In this document: one piece after another, positions 13,642 through 21,650 of the stretch | How positions within the stretch are numbered: position 1 is the first letter of the stretch | Layout: each line of letters begins with the position of its first letter | Origin: Candidatus Dojkabacteria bacterium | Lineage (GTDB): Bacteria > Patescibacteria > Dojkabacteria > SC72 | Reading direction: 5' to 3' | Assembly (NCBI GenBank): GCA_023229785.1 | Contig: JALNYV010000027.1 | Location: 1 to 24,993, forward strand | Length of the DNA: 24,993 nucleotides | The notes under the pieces: generated by a model | Told to the model about the DNA's origin: nothing | The model's database searches: none | What the model saw: only the letters and a program-made list of their open reading frames with translations | Position numbers and translations under genes: made by a program

Positions 13642-13863
13642 CTAACGATCGCTTGGCTGGAATAATACCTCCACTACCCACCGATCCTGCACTGTCACAC
13701 TTGAACTTAAATAATACCAATTTCCTGTGTGGTTAGTTATTACTTTCTTAATAACACCAGTCACTCGTTCTGTTCCACCCCCCTTACAACTACAACGGGG
13801 CTTATTGGCTACTATTCTTGTCTCTAATGACAACGGATGTGTGATATTGGTTAATTGCGTCAC
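13642..13863 (-). CDS. Hypothetical small protein (73 aa)
   Basis: GTG start at 13863 with AAGGAAATTATA upstream. Short basic Cys-containing stretch (KPRCSCKGGGTERV) then VIKKVITNHTGNWYYL and DRWVVEVLFQ, a pattern I associate with short phage beta-barrel-like proteins but cannot name. The overlapping frame at 13532-13720 has no ribosome site and is treated as a shadow. Confidence 0.55.
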   Translation of the reverse strand: MTQLTNITHPLSLETRIVANKPRCSCKGGGTERVTGVIKKVITNHTGNWYYLSSSVTVQDRWVVEVLFQPSDR

Positions 13864-13895
13864 TATAATTTCCTTTCGTTGTGATATATACCTAT

Positions 13896-14315
13896 TTATA
13901 TACGAGGGGTGGCGGGTATAGGGTAGACACTCACTGTAGATATGGAATAGTCAGTAATGGTTTGACCATCTTCACTTAGGGTTCCAACTCCCTCTATGAT
14001 AAAATCAATAGGAGTCTTCCCTCTTAGGAGCAACTCTAAGAATTTTCCTGGAAAAGATTGCATTATTTCCAAATCAAAACACACATACCCATCAGCTGTG
14101 TGAAATGTTCTAGCAATGTGTGAAACAACACTTCTATCCATAAGCGATGGATCAAATACATAATTTAAGTATTTTGGTTTATCCCCACCACCACCTAGCT
14201 TGCCAGGCAACCCAACCCCAACATCTAGTTTTTCAATAGCTGCTTGCATAACCTCTGTTGATATTGAGTATGGAGAGTAACCAACGGGTATTTTGACTTG
14301 TATTGTCTTGCTCAT
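13896..14315 (-). CDS. Paralogue of the 15135-15560 product; possible protease-fold relative
   Basis: A 139-residue protein whose ATG overlaps the phosphatase stop (ATGA). It shares with the 15135-15560 product the opening S/P-TEV-M/I-QAAI and, in the same order, a SH-start strand, a hydrophobic strand with an F/L-D-L-x-I-M core, then a helix and a final strand. The stretch DLEIMQSFPGKFLELLL then EGVGTLSEDGQTITDYSIST resembles the strand-helix-strand core of prohead-protease-fold proteins. The place of the catalytic Ser (SRG) is IEGVG, so it would be inactive. That relation is from memory and weak. Confidence 0.6.
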   Translation of the reverse strand: MSKTIQVKIPVGYSPYSISTEVMQAAIEKLDVGVGLPGKLGGGGDKPKYLNYVFDPSLMDRSVVSHIARTFHTADGYVCFDLEIMQSFPGKFLELLLRGKTPIDFIIEGVGTLSEDGQTITDYSISTVSVYPIPATPRI

Positions 14316-15145
14316 TTATATGTCTCCATCTTATTATAAGAGTACTTAACTATTTTTTTCCAGTTGGTGATATATTGATAAAATATTTGCTCTTGAGGAC
14401 AGGCTATTGTCAATGGGTATTGTTCCTGAAACTTCTCATTTTTGGGTCTGAGCCCGTTGAAACATCCAGTATCAATAAAAATTTGTTGTTGTATCCTTTT
14501 GGGTCTATGGTGAACAATAGAATGACCAACATATGTTACTGATAAATCATCTGATTGATAGACTGGCCCTTCTTCGTTGTCTTGTAGTTTGTGTGAGAAT
14601 GGGTCTGTTCTAGATCCTATTATATTTCTCCCCCACAGTAAATCATCTTCTTCTGTTGAAGTGAACGTCCAATTATTTATATCATTATTTGTAGCTGGAC
14701 GTTGAGTTGATTTTTTTGTAATCTCCGCGTGAACAATGTTAAATCGTTCTGATCCCTCACCCACAGAAATAATTAATGGCAAATCTCTTTGTAATATTGC
14801 AATATCATGAAGTAATTGCTGATCATAATCAATAAACCACAAGCCACCGTTTTGCATCCAACAGTTGATGTATCCTTGATTCTGAGAAATAATGGAATTC
14901 CACATTAAACATTCGTGGTTACCTTGTACGGGGTGAAACCAACTCTCATATAGTAAATCAACACAATCAAAGCTTTTTGGTCCTCTGTCACACAAATCTC
15001 CAGTTGAAAAAAGTCTATCAACAGTAAAATCAAATCCAATTTGTCTTAGAGCACATATCAATTGATCGAAGCAGCCGTGCAAATCTCCTAAAATAAAATC
15101 TCTACCACTACCATTCGTAGAATAATGCACGTGTTTAACTGCCAT
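14312..15145 (-). CDS. Calcineurin-like metallophosphatase (Ser/Thr phosphatase type)
   Basis: A 277-residue protein with all metal-site motifs of the PPP family: GDLHG (20-24), GDLCDRGP (49-56), GNHE (75-78), VHAE (138-141, metal-binding H139), GHS (207-209) and the final DTGCF (225-229). Similar in plan to bacteriophage lambda phosphatase and bacterial PphA, which remove phosphate from Ser/Thr/Tyr or nucleotides using two Mn ions. It could dephosphorylate host proteins or signalling nucleotides; the substrate is not visible from sequence. It begins 11 nt inside the gene upstream and its stop overlaps the next ATG, so it is coupled between two paralogous genes. Confidence 0.92.
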   Translation of the reverse strand: MAVKHVHYSTNGSGRDFILGDLHGCFDQLICALRQIGFDFTVDRLFSTGDLCDRGPKSFDCVDLLYESWFHPVQGNHECLMWNSIISQNQGYINCWMQNGGLWFIDYDQQLLHDIAILQRDLPLIISVGEGSERFNIVHAEITKKSTQRPATNNDINNWTFTSTEEDDLLWGRNIIGSRTDPFSHKLQDNEEGPVYQSDDLSVTYVGHSIVHHRPKRIQQQIFIDTGCFNGLRPKNEKFQEQYPLTIACPQEQIFYQYITNWKKIVKYSYNKMETYK

Positions 15146-15560
15146 GCTTTTGTACCCTGCGAGCGTTTATGGTTTTAATTTTATAATAACTCACTATTTT
15201 GTTGGTAGCTTGATAGTTTCCCTCGAGTGCAAAGTATACTAAATTAGCATCAACCAAGGTTTGAAGATATCTTCCCCACTGTGTGCCCATGATCACCAGG
15301 TCGGCATACAACACATCTTCCTCTATATACAAATGAGTTACATAATGAGAGCATTGTTCTATCTTAATAAATTCTTGAAGATGTTTGGGAATCTTCTCAT
15401 CGTTCACACTACCTATTATCGTAATACAATCAAACCTACCAGTAGTAGTGTATAACGCATCAATCGCAGCTTGAATCACTTCAGTTGGATATATCCTACT
15501 AGAATTAGCATCTAAATTGTTTAATTTTAAGAGTTCTACTCTTTTCAGTATATTTTTCAT
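15135..15560 (-). CDS. Paralogue of the 13896-14315 product
   Basis: A 141-residue protein; ATG overlaps the preceding stop (ATGA). Begins with a short basic helix, then PTEVIQAAIDALY, then SHYVTHLYIEEDVLYADLVI, a helix (GRYLQTLVDANL) and two end strands. The other copy lies across the phosphatase gene. See that entry for the possible relation to the prohead-protease fold; no catalytic Ser is visible here either. Confidence 0.6.
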   Translation of the reverse strand: MKNILKRVELLKLNNLDANSSRIYPTEVIQAAIDALYTTTGRFDCITIIGSVNDEKIPKHLQEFIKIEQCSHYVTHLYIEEDVLYADLVIMGTQWGRYLQTLVDANLVYFALEGNYQATNKIVSYYKIKTINARRVQKHGS

Positions 15561-15886
15561 ACTTTATACTTCAAAAATGCTTCTTGCACGTCTGTAGATT
15601 CTGGCAATTTTGGGAGAATTCGAGAATAGTTTATCTGTTCTTGAATTGGAACTGGTTTCGTTGCCATGATATTTTTTAAGTCTTCCCAATATTCCGTTAT
15701 ATATAATTGAACACCATCTATATCTATTACATTAACACCCCAATCATCACAATAATCACTCTTTAAATGTTTACTTATATGGTGTGTCAAATTACCAGGA
15801 AAGTATCTACTTTCATACGCTAAACAAGCCTCTTCTGTTTCGAATAATGTGCCATCTGATGATTTTGCTGCTTTGATTATTTCCAT
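15557..15886 (-). CDS. Hypothetical protein (109 aa)
   Basis: The ATG at 15886 is preferred because AAGGTGAGTAAG stands before it; a GTG three codons earlier is the alternative. It starts MEIIKAAKSSDGTLFETEEA, a pattern common at the start of short phage proteins (a beta-hairpin then a helix). The rest is alpha/beta (DWGVNVIDIDGVQLYITEY). Function unknown. First gene after the promoter at 15920-15948. Confidence 0.65.
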   Translation of the reverse strand: MEIIKAAKSSDGTLFETEEACLAYESRYFPGNLTHHISKHLKSDYCDDWGVNVIDIDGVQLYITEYWEDLKNIMATKPVPIQEQINYSRILPKLPESTDVQEAFLKYKV

Positions 15887-15919
15887 CTTACTCACCTTTG
15901 TTTGTTAAATGATGATATT

Positions 15920-15948
15920 ATCATACAATGATCAATGCTGGAAGTCAA
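15920..15948 (-). promoter_or_regulatory. Sigma-70-like promoter, leftward
   Basis: On the minus strand: TTGACT, 17 nt, TATGAT. It drives the phosphatase-containing cluster. Confidence 0.7.
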
Positions 15949-15999
15949 TACTTATTCTTAATTTTACAACATAAATAAATACTTCTAGTGACAATACAA

Positions 16000-16266
16000 T
16001 TATTCTGACTCCCCAACAAAATCCAATAGTTCCCACTTTCCAAGATAATCATGAATTGAAAAATATATAGCTCCTGACTCTCCAGCAGCTCTTGACCTAT
16101 AAACAACACAACCTTGTGTGTCTAATTCTAAGATGCCTCCCGCTGGACCATGGATTGCATCACCTACACCTTTTCTGAGCCAACCTACACACTCCAGGAA
16201 GTTCCCTTCTCCAATGATTTCAAATTCATGAATAAATTGCTTAGTTTTTGCTGGATGTAGTGACAT
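16000..16266 (-). CDS. Hypothetical protein (88 aa)
   Basis: ATG with AGGAGAGCAAAA upstream. A central glycine-rich stretch (GVGDAIHGPAGGILELDTQG) and alternating beta strands toward the end. Not recognised. Confidence 0.6.
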   Translation of the reverse strand: MSLHPAKTKQFIHEFEIIGEGNFLECVGWLRKGVGDAIHGPAGGILELDTQGCVVYRSRAAGESGAIYFSIHDYLGKWELLDFVGESE

Positions 16267-16292
16267 TTTTGCTCTCCTGTGAATACTATTGG

Positions 16293-16622
16293 TTATGACT
16301 TCTTAACTAAATCATATCCAAGATTTAATGCAGCTTTTTTAACCAATCTCAACTCTGGATCTAAAGCACCCACCCCATCAATCATAGTAGCTAGAGTGTC
16401 CACTCCATATTCACCATTTTTACCAATTACTAATAATTTTGTAACAGTAGTGTCGGCTTGCTCTGCAACATAACCCAAAGATCCCATTAACTCACTCGGG
16501 TGGTGAGCTGGAGGTTGATCAAACATTATTATTGATTTGTAAATCTTTTTTCCAATATCAGGATCCTGCACAAGAAGGTCCAACTCATCATTATTAAACA
16601 CTACTACTGTTCTCATATCCAT
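16293..16622 (-). CDS. Hypothetical protein (109 aa)
   Basis: ATG at 16622 with AAGGAGTGT directly before it. Alternating strands and helices starting RTVVVFNNDELDLL; PPAHHPSELMGSLGYVAEQA follows. It has an alpha/beta look but no motif I can name. Confidence 0.6.
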   Translation of the reverse strand: MDMRTVVVFNNDELDLLVQDPDIGKKIYKSIIMFDQPPAHHPSELMGSLGYVAEQADTTVTKLLVIGKNGEYGVDTLATMIDGVGALDPELRLVKKAALNLGYDLVKKS

Positions 16623-16637
16623 ACACTCCTTATTTGT

Positions 16638-16862
16638 TTATTGTTGCACCGCTGTTATAATCCCACAACCAGCGGCATATAATTTACTTTTAATTTCCTT
16701 CCAATCCTTAACTTCTTGTGGTGTGGTTAGGATAACTTCTAATTCCACCACATTGTTGATTGGCTCTACCCTATAATCTTTAATAATGCAATAAGTATCA
16801 GTTAGTTTCTGCAACAGTTGTAAGTTGGGGGCATGAATTGTGCTTTCAATATCAATAAACAT
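16638..16862 (-). CDS. Hypothetical small protein (74 aa)
   Basis: ATG preceded by AAAGGAATTAATACC. Strand-helix-strand pattern (MFIDIESTI, QLLQKLTDTYCIIKDY, VVELEVIL, then a helix and strand), like a small ferredoxin-type fold. Not recognised. It is the first gene after the perfect consensus promoter. Confidence 0.6.
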   Translation of the reverse strand: MFIDIESTIHAPNLQLLQKLTDTYCIIKDYRVEPINNVVELEVILTTPQEVKDWKEIKSKLYAAGCGIITAVQQ

Positions 16863-16894
16863 GGTATTAATTCCTTTTTTATTTTTAAAATTAT

Positions 16895-16923
16895 ATTATA
16901 ATCTTATTATTGAGAGTTGTCAA
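16895..16923 (-). promoter_or_regulatory. Perfect-consensus sigma-70 promoter, leftward
   Basis: On the minus strand: TTGACA, 17 nt, TATAAT, every base matching the bacterial consensus with optimal spacing. It stands immediately after the AAA ATPase gene, ahead of three small genes. Expected to be a strong early promoter. Confidence 0.9.
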
Positions 16924-16931
16924 GCACTTTA

Positions 16932-17942
16932 TCAACTTGCGTTAAAACCAAAGTTTTTCTTTACTGCTTTCGTTGCAGAAGAATGAAAAACTTCTGCAAT
17001 GGTATAGAAGTCTTGCTTGTTAATTATTTCAATATTAAAGTCTCCAGCCAAAGCGTGCGCTTGTTGTTGATTTAATTTAGCAAACTCTACAACCCCAAAA
17101 CAACGACCTGGGCGAATTAAAGCATCATCTACATCTCTAACACTAGGTAAGTTTGTTGAAAATATTATTTTTTTGTTTTTTGTTGATACCAAACCATCAG
17201 ATACGTTGAGAAACCTGTCCATCATTGAATTTCCTTCGCTTCTCGAACTAAGAAAATTATCAGAATCCTCTAGTACAAGAAAATCTGTATCTGAATCTGA
17301 TATAAAATCAACAAAGACAGCATCATGTTGTAGTAAGCATGGATCATACGTCACCACAGCTGATGATCTTGAATAGTCTATCAATCCCTTTATAAAACTT
17401 GACTTGCCGGTTCCTGGTGGGCCAATTAGTAGTAATATGCTAGCTGTAGAATCCAAATAACGCTGATAATAGTCTTCTAAAGATTCACCATTTAAAAAAG
17501 GATAAAAAGAATCAACAGGCAACATGCTGGTATCTAATTGCACCATGGTGTAAGCTTTTTCGCTATACCACCATTTAATATAACTTCCAGCTAATTGAAA
17601 ATAATCTTTAATATTATTTAATTGTTCTGATAAAAATTCTTCATTACCAACAACAACAAATTTAATAGTTTTATTGTCTATCCTAAATTTAATGTGGAAC
17701 CCTGTATCCTTTTCTGTTATAACACCTCGATCAATATCCATATATTGAACTAAGAAATCTTTAAATATTTTACTTATTAAACTATTGGCTAATTTAAGTG
17801 TAGCACAAAGTACAGATATTTTTTCTTGTTTGATATCTATGCCTTCTTCGATTAATTTCAATATTTTTTTACTGTACACGTAATCAGTTGAATATCCTGT
17901 TGAAAAATTAATAGTTGTTCCTGTTATTTTACTGTTGTTCAT
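16932..17942 (-). CDS. AAA-family ATPase (BCS1-like)
   Basis: A 336-residue protein. The N-terminal 165 residues have no known motif. The AAA core then has Walker A GPPGTGKSS (174-182), Walker B FLVLED (221-226), the sensor-1 strand IIFSTN (259-264) and DDALIRPGR (272-280), with the arginine-finger box of the BCS1/FtsH-like class. Such ATPases remodel or unfold protein complexes. The short length and missing protease or membrane domain make it a remodeller with an unknown partner. ATG preceded by AAGGAAATCAAG. Confidence 0.9.
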   Translation of the reverse strand: MNNSKITGTTINFSTGYSTDYVYSKKILKLIEEGIDIKQEKISVLCATLKLANSLISKIFKDFLVQYMDIDRGVITEKDTGFHIKFRIDNKTIKFVVVGNEEFLSEQLNNIKDYFQLAGSYIKWWYSEKAYTMVQLDTSMLPVDSFYPFLNGESLEDYYQRYLDSTASILLLIGPPGTGKSSFIKGLIDYSRSSAVVTYDPCLLQHDAVFVDFISDSDTDFLVLEDSDNFLSSRSEGNSMMDRFLNVSDGLVSTKNKKIIFSTNLPSVRDVDDALIRPGRCFGVVEFAKLNQQQAHALAGDFNIEIINKQDFYTIAEVFHSSATKAVKKNFGFNAS

Positions 17943-17986
17943 CTTGATTTCCTTTATCTCGGTTGATTGTGAGGGTCTGGAGTAAT

Positions 17987-18415
17987 TTATTCATCCCAAC
18001 TTTTTTCATTATTTCTTTTAATAGTTTCCTCTATTTGCTCAAACGCTCTAGGTATTTTTGAATCTGGTATCTTACTAACAGAAACATACATTCTCCCAAA
18101 CATCTCTTGTTGAGCAATTGTGCAGAGTGATAATTGCTCACTTAATAAATTTCGTTTAAATTTGTTTACTTTTTTCATGCTCTCGCTAGTCATACCATCA
18201 AACACCTTTGGAATATTAAGATCACGAGCAAAAGCATAATCTCTGAGCTTGTAATACACATTATTAGCTTCCTTAAATGCTAGGACGAATGTGGGACCAC
18301 ACTGAACTAAATCTGCAGCTAATTTTTTAAAGAATGGGATTGCCAACAGCAATTCCTCATCTGTAATACTATCGCCACTAACGTGCATTTCATAAATCTT
18401 TTTTATGTTTCTCAT
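17987..18415 (-). CDS. Hypothetical protein (142 aa)
   Basis: The ATG at 18415 is preferred over the TTG four codons earlier, because GAGTGAG lies just before it. All-helical, basic and charged, no membrane segment (FFKKLAADLVQCGPTFVL, MKKVNKFKRNLLSEQ). Not recognised. Directly upstream of the AAA ATPase gene, so possibly its partner. Confidence 0.6.
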   Translation of the reverse strand: MRNIKKIYEMHVSGDSITDEELLLAIPFFKKLAADLVQCGPTFVLAFKEANNVYYKLRDYAFARDLNIPKVFDGMTSESMKKVNKFKRNLLSEQLSLCTIAQQEMFGRMYVSVSKIPDSKIPRAFEQIEETIKRNNEKSWDE

Positions 18416-18451
18416 AAACTCACTCAACTTCTATAAATGATTTAAAATTAT

Positions 18452-18479
18452 AGTATACAGCAATTAACAATATTGTCAA
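18452..18479 (-). promoter_or_regulatory. Sigma-70-like promoter, leftward
   Basis: On the minus strand: perfect TTGACA, 16 nt, TATACT. Ahead of the 17987-18415 and AAA ATPase genes. Confidence 0.75.
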
Positions 18480-19097
18480 CTAATATCGCAATGGATTAGT
18501 TGGAGTGTAGAGATCTTTATTATCTATAAAGTGAGTAGATAATTCTTTAAGGTTTTCTAACCTCACATAACTCTTTCTATTCAGATGGTCAATAAGAGGG
18601 GAAGTGGGAATTAAAAGATGAAAACATCTAGATATATCGATTAGTGATATATAATCAGATGTTATGTGTTGATATCCAGGAGGCTTAAACATTAGTGCGT
18701 CTTTATTAAATATAACTGCTTTAACCTGAACTGTTTGTTCCTGTTGAGAGTTATTAAAAAATAGATCAATAGTTCTATCACACTGATCTTCATATGTGAG
18801 AGCTCTTCTGATTGGCCAACCATACCATACAGATAAATTTAAAGCAGCAATTTTTTCAGCAATCATTCCTGAAATTGATGGACCATATCCATACCTAGTG
18901 TTGTATGGTGTCCAATCTCTATGCAAATCTTTCGTGGGATTAGCCACTATGGCATCTTTGTGCAGTGCCCAATCTAGCACAAGTTCTTCAAAATATATTG
19001 AGAAATCTGGAAAGTTGTTAACCACATCTTGCTGAATTATATAATTTTCATGCAAGCATGAAATTAGACTATGATCATTATCGTTAATGGTATACAT
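18480..19097 (-). CDS. Candidate PD-(D/E)XK nuclease-fold protein
   Basis: A 205-residue protein with AAGGATGTTAA before the ATG. The middle has GPSISGMIAEKIAALNL (72-88, a helix with E81), then CDRTIDLFF (106-114) and VQVKA (123-127), the order expected for the PD-(D/E)XK core: an acidic residue in a helix, an Asp in a strand and the Q/E-x-K pair about a dozen residues later. DISRCFHLLIP follows as a later strand. The fold call is by motif only. It could be a restriction-like, repair or host-DNA-degrading nuclease. Confidence 0.5.
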   Translation of the reverse strand: MYTINDNDHSLISCLHENYIIQQDVVNNFPDFSIYFEELVLDWALHKDAIVANPTKDLHRDWTPYNTRYGYGPSISGMIAEKIAALNLSVWYGWPIRRALTYEDQCDRTIDLFFNNSQQEQTVQVKAVIFNKDALMFKPPGYQHITSDYISLIDISRCFHLLIPTSPLIDHLNRKSYVRLENLKELSTHFIDNKDLYTPTNPLRY

Positions 19098-19152
19098 TTA
19101 ACATCCTTGTTTTAATTTGTTTTACATCACATTCCCTTGATAATTATGACAC

Positions 19153-19183
19153 AAAGGAAGGGTCGTAAGCCGCCCTTCCCTTT
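19153..19183 (-). terminator. Rho-independent terminator-like hairpin after rIIB
   Basis: GGAAGGG (19156-19162) and CCCTTCC (19173-19179) form a 7-bp GC-rich stem with a 10-nt loop. A-rich on one side and T-rich on the other, it can work in either direction, and lies 14 nt past the stop of the RIIB gene in the leftward direction. Confidence 0.65.
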
Positions 19184-19196
19184 CTTCATTTTCTTC

Positions 19197-20519
19197 CTAA
19201 TCAAACCAATATGTTCTTGGGTATTGACGTGTCCTATGGCACTTACCATCACTATATCCTGCGGCATATGCAGCATTCCAATCAGCAACATCTTGTTCAG
19301 TCGCTGATAAATCATAATCAGCATAATTTTTGGGATCCGCTTTTGAAAGCTTTTTCAACCCATCAGAAAAACCATTTGTATATCCAACTTTATACCACCT
19401 TGAGGAAGTTTGTTGATCGGTTTCAAGCTCTCCTGTAACTAGTTGTATGTATGAGGTATTAGTTGAATTCATAGCTATTTCATAAGGGAACAGCTCTTCG
19501 GGGGTCATGTCATCAGCTGTGAGTGACTCATCTTCAGCACCAGAAAAATCTGAATCGTCCAAATCACCATGAACCCAAGGTTTTGTGTTATCAGCATTCA
19601 GCAGATTATTTGATGTCTCCAGATATCCATAGTTTTCGAGACTGTCATATTTACTCTCACCCTCATAATCATAATCATCACCGAGGCAATCTATAAATTC
19701 TTCATCCAGGGCATCTTCGGGACTGTCCCATTCATCTACATCATCCTGAGATTTTGTATCATCCCACACAGAAGGTCCAAATGAATGTTTATTCAAGCCA
19801 GCCTCTTCTGGTGTTAATTCCCCAATTACCTCATACCTACACACACGAGCCTTAGTATTGTCATAATCCGTTGGAATGCTTACAACATCAGCAGGATTTA
19901 CTTTAACCACAATTACTTTTGCTCCTGAGTAATGAGCCAAGTAATCAAATGAACAGATGTGTAATCCATAAGAGCAAGTTACTTCACTGCGATCATCAAC
20001 ATCTCTCCGTTCCATAGAGACAACATTACCAATGCTATTGTCTGTTCTACCATCGTGGCAGCTGGTGTAATTTTCATTAACACGCTTGTATGCTAAAAAA
20101 TGGCCATCAGGTGTGATTGGTAATTTGCCAAACTCAAGAAAGTCATATAATTCATCTATAGCTTTTTTTGAAACATTGCTATACAAATTAGCCAACAGGT
20201 TAGTCATTGGTGTTATATCAAACCCCTCACCCATCATCGTTAGAATTCTATTCACCATAGAATTATCAACTTGACTACCTTTAAATAAAACGGTGCCCAA
20301 CACCTCATCAATAACCACATCAGGATTGGTATCTGCATATATTTTTACTGATTCCACCAGATTAAATAAATCAGGCAGTTGATCATAAAATTCATTATTG
20401 AATACTTCAATAATCTTATCGAAGTTTGGATGCGAGATGTCCGCAGAATACGGCTTACCATTCAAAAAAACAGTAATACTATCCTCTGTGGTGATGGATG
20501 GTGGTTGAATATAATTCAT
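19197..20519 (-). CDS. rIIB: RIIB-like protein with acidic C-terminal extension
   Basis: A 440-residue protein with a T4-type RIIB core: FLEFGKLPITPDGHFLAYKR, then GNVVSMERRDVDDR, CSYGLHICSFDYLAHY and the VIVVKVNPADVVSIPTDY stretch. In T4, RIIA and RIIB are membrane-associated proteins needed to resist lambda Rex exclusion and other host defences. It continues for about 170 residues into an acidic Asp/Glu-rich linker. The end has two similar elements, WYKVGYTNGFSDG (375-387) and WNAAYAAGYSDG (414-425), both W-x(2-4)-Y-x2-G-x-SDG-like. Its promoter is at 20555-20583 and a terminator follows. Confidence 0.88.
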   Translation of the reverse strand: MNYIQPPSITTEDSITVFLNGKPYSADISHPNFDKIIEVFNNEFYDQLPDLFNLVESVKIYADTNPDVVIDEVLGTVLFKGSQVDNSMVNRILTMMGEGFDITPMTNLLANLYSNVSKKAIDELYDFLEFGKLPITPDGHFLAYKRVNENYTSCHDGRTDNSIGNVVSMERRDVDDRSEVTCSYGLHICSFDYLAHYSGAKVIVVKVNPADVVSIPTDYDNTKARVCRYEVIGELTPEEAGLNKHSFGPSVWDDTKSQDDVDEWDSPEDALDEEFIDCLGDDYDYEGESKYDSLENYGYLETSNNLLNADNTKPWVHGDLDDSDFSGAEDESLTADDMTPEELFPYEIAMNSTNTSYIQLVTGELETDQQTSSRWYKVGYTNGFSDGLKKLSKADPKNYADYDLSATEQDVADWNAAYAAGYSDGKCHRTRQYPRTYWFD

Positions 20520-20554
20520 AATATTTTTATCCTTTTGATTAATTAATGTTGTTC

Positions 20555-20583
20555 ATCATACACTAGATGTTAGGCTCAGTCAA
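20555..20583 (-). promoter_or_regulatory. Sigma-70-like promoter, leftward
   Basis: On the minus strand: TTGACT, 17 nt, TATGAT. It gives the rIIB gene its own promoter separate from rIIA. Confidence 0.7.
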
Positions 20584-20586
20584 CTA

Positions 20587-20982
20587 TTATATCTTTTTAA
20601 GACCATCAATGATACTATCATAGTGAATTATCAGTCCAGTATCTTCATCTTTAGCTGTTAATGAGTTGTGCTCAAATAACCACCAAAGTAATAAAATATC
20701 ATCAAGGTTTGTCACTATCCAAGTGAATACAAGATTTACATCTGTGTTGTTTATGTTACATGAGTTTGGAGTTAAAACTTTAGGATTTTCTGAAACACTA
20801 ACCACAAAATTGTTATTGGCTCTCCATTTTCCTTTTATATTAGATACCTTAACTCTCGGCCCATGTTGCCCACCAACTCTTCCAATCCAGATAGGATATT
20901 CCAACCCTGTATCATCTTTGTATAGGTTGGCCATCTCCTCCAGAGGTGGATCATAGTCCAATATAAGTTCAATCAATTTCAT
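20587..20982 (-). CDS. Conserved phage hypothetical protein (131 aa)
   Basis: Started at the ATG at 20982 (MKLIELILDYD...) because GGGATGT stands in front; a GTG at 21009 overlaps the previous stop and is the alternative. It has MANLYKDDTGLEYPIWIG and GGQHGPRVKVSNIKGKW, then a beta region and a helical end (DDILLLWWLFEHN). I recognise this pattern as one widespread in phage genomes, but it has no function I can name. It lies between the rIIA and rIIB genes. Confidence 0.7.
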   Translation of the reverse strand: MKLIELILDYDPPLEEMANLYKDDTGLEYPIWIGRVGGQHGPRVKVSNIKGKWRANNNFVVSVSENPKVLTPNSCNINNTDVNLVFTWIVTNLDDILLLWWLFEHNSLTAKDEDTGLIIHYDSIIDGLKKI

Positions 20983-21005
20983 TACACATCCCAATATTAA
21001 AAATA

Positions 21006-21650
21006 TCACACTACGCTCATTAACAGCTCAGTCAACAAATCATTCTTCTCAACCAGGTTGACATAATTAATAACCCTGGAAGCGCCATCATAATTTAGGT
21101 TTCTTGTTGATACATACTGTAACATTTGATATCTGTGTGATATTAAAGATTGCCAATCATTTTTAAAGGTCTGTACAATTTCTTCAGAGTTATCCTTAAC
21201 CCCCAATAACCACAGTGAGGTAGTGAGGTTAAATAGGGAGTGCTTGTATGTCTCTCTGGATTGTTGCATTTTAACTAATTTTTCAATATATGTTTTAAAC
21301 GTTCCAGATTCAATAGAATCCCCCACTTTATCCCACTTCTTAACTATATTGTCCCACAATCCAAGACCAACCTGTTCAGCTACTTGATTAGCAACTTTTA
21401 CTTCTATAAGGTATCCGTTGCTGTTTATTGTATCAAATTGTGTTTTTATATAATCAAATAAGTTGATCCACTTGTGATCATGCTCAAGATCTTCAATTTG
21501 TTTTTTTGTGAATCCCCAAATATTAATGGATCCATTTATAATCCCAAGCTCAATGGCAAAATTAAAAACTTGGTCTACGTTTACCCCACAACTACCTGGT
21601 GAACAAACAGTAAACCCATCTACAGGGACATAAAACCCACCAACATTCAA
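21006..21650 (-). CDS. Probable C-terminal part of RIIA (separate ORF)
   Basis: A 214-residue frame beginning at a TTG (21650) that overlaps the rIIA stop (TTGA). Added to the 532-residue RIIA frame it gives about 746 residues, close to T4 RIIA (725). INIWGFTKKQIEDLEHDHKW then INLFDYIK resembles what I recall of the C-terminal region of T4-like RIIA. The frame lies -1 to rIIA and no classic slippery heptamer is at the junction, so either the gene has been split by mutation or it works as two coupled subunits. The start codon is uncertain. Confidence 0.6.
   Translation of the reverse strand: MNVGGFYVPVDGFTVCSPGSCGVNVDQVFNFAIELGIINGSINIWGFTKKQIEDLEHDHKWINLFDYIKTQFDTINSNGYLIEVKVANQVAEQVGLGLWDNIVKKWDKVGDSIESGTFKTYIEKLVKMQQSRETYKHSLFNLTTSLWLLGVKDNSEEIVQTFKNDWQSLISHRYQMLQYVSTRNLNYDGASRVINYVNLVEKNDLLTELLMSVV

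Noticed and set aside
13532..13720. Leftward 62-aa frame overlapping the 13642-13863 gene
   Set aside because: No ribosome site, hydrophobic low-complexity end, and the promoter at 13536-13564 lies within it. I considered a frameshifted tail of the neighbouring gene but found no supporting pattern.
19098..19150. Possible promoter for the 18480-19097 gene (TTGTGT, 17 nt, TGTGAT)
   Set aside because: Only about half of the consensus bases match, much weaker than the other promoters listed.
19127..19324. Leftward 65-aa frame at the rIIB end
   Set aside because: It overlaps the RIIB gene in another frame and crosses the terminator hairpin.
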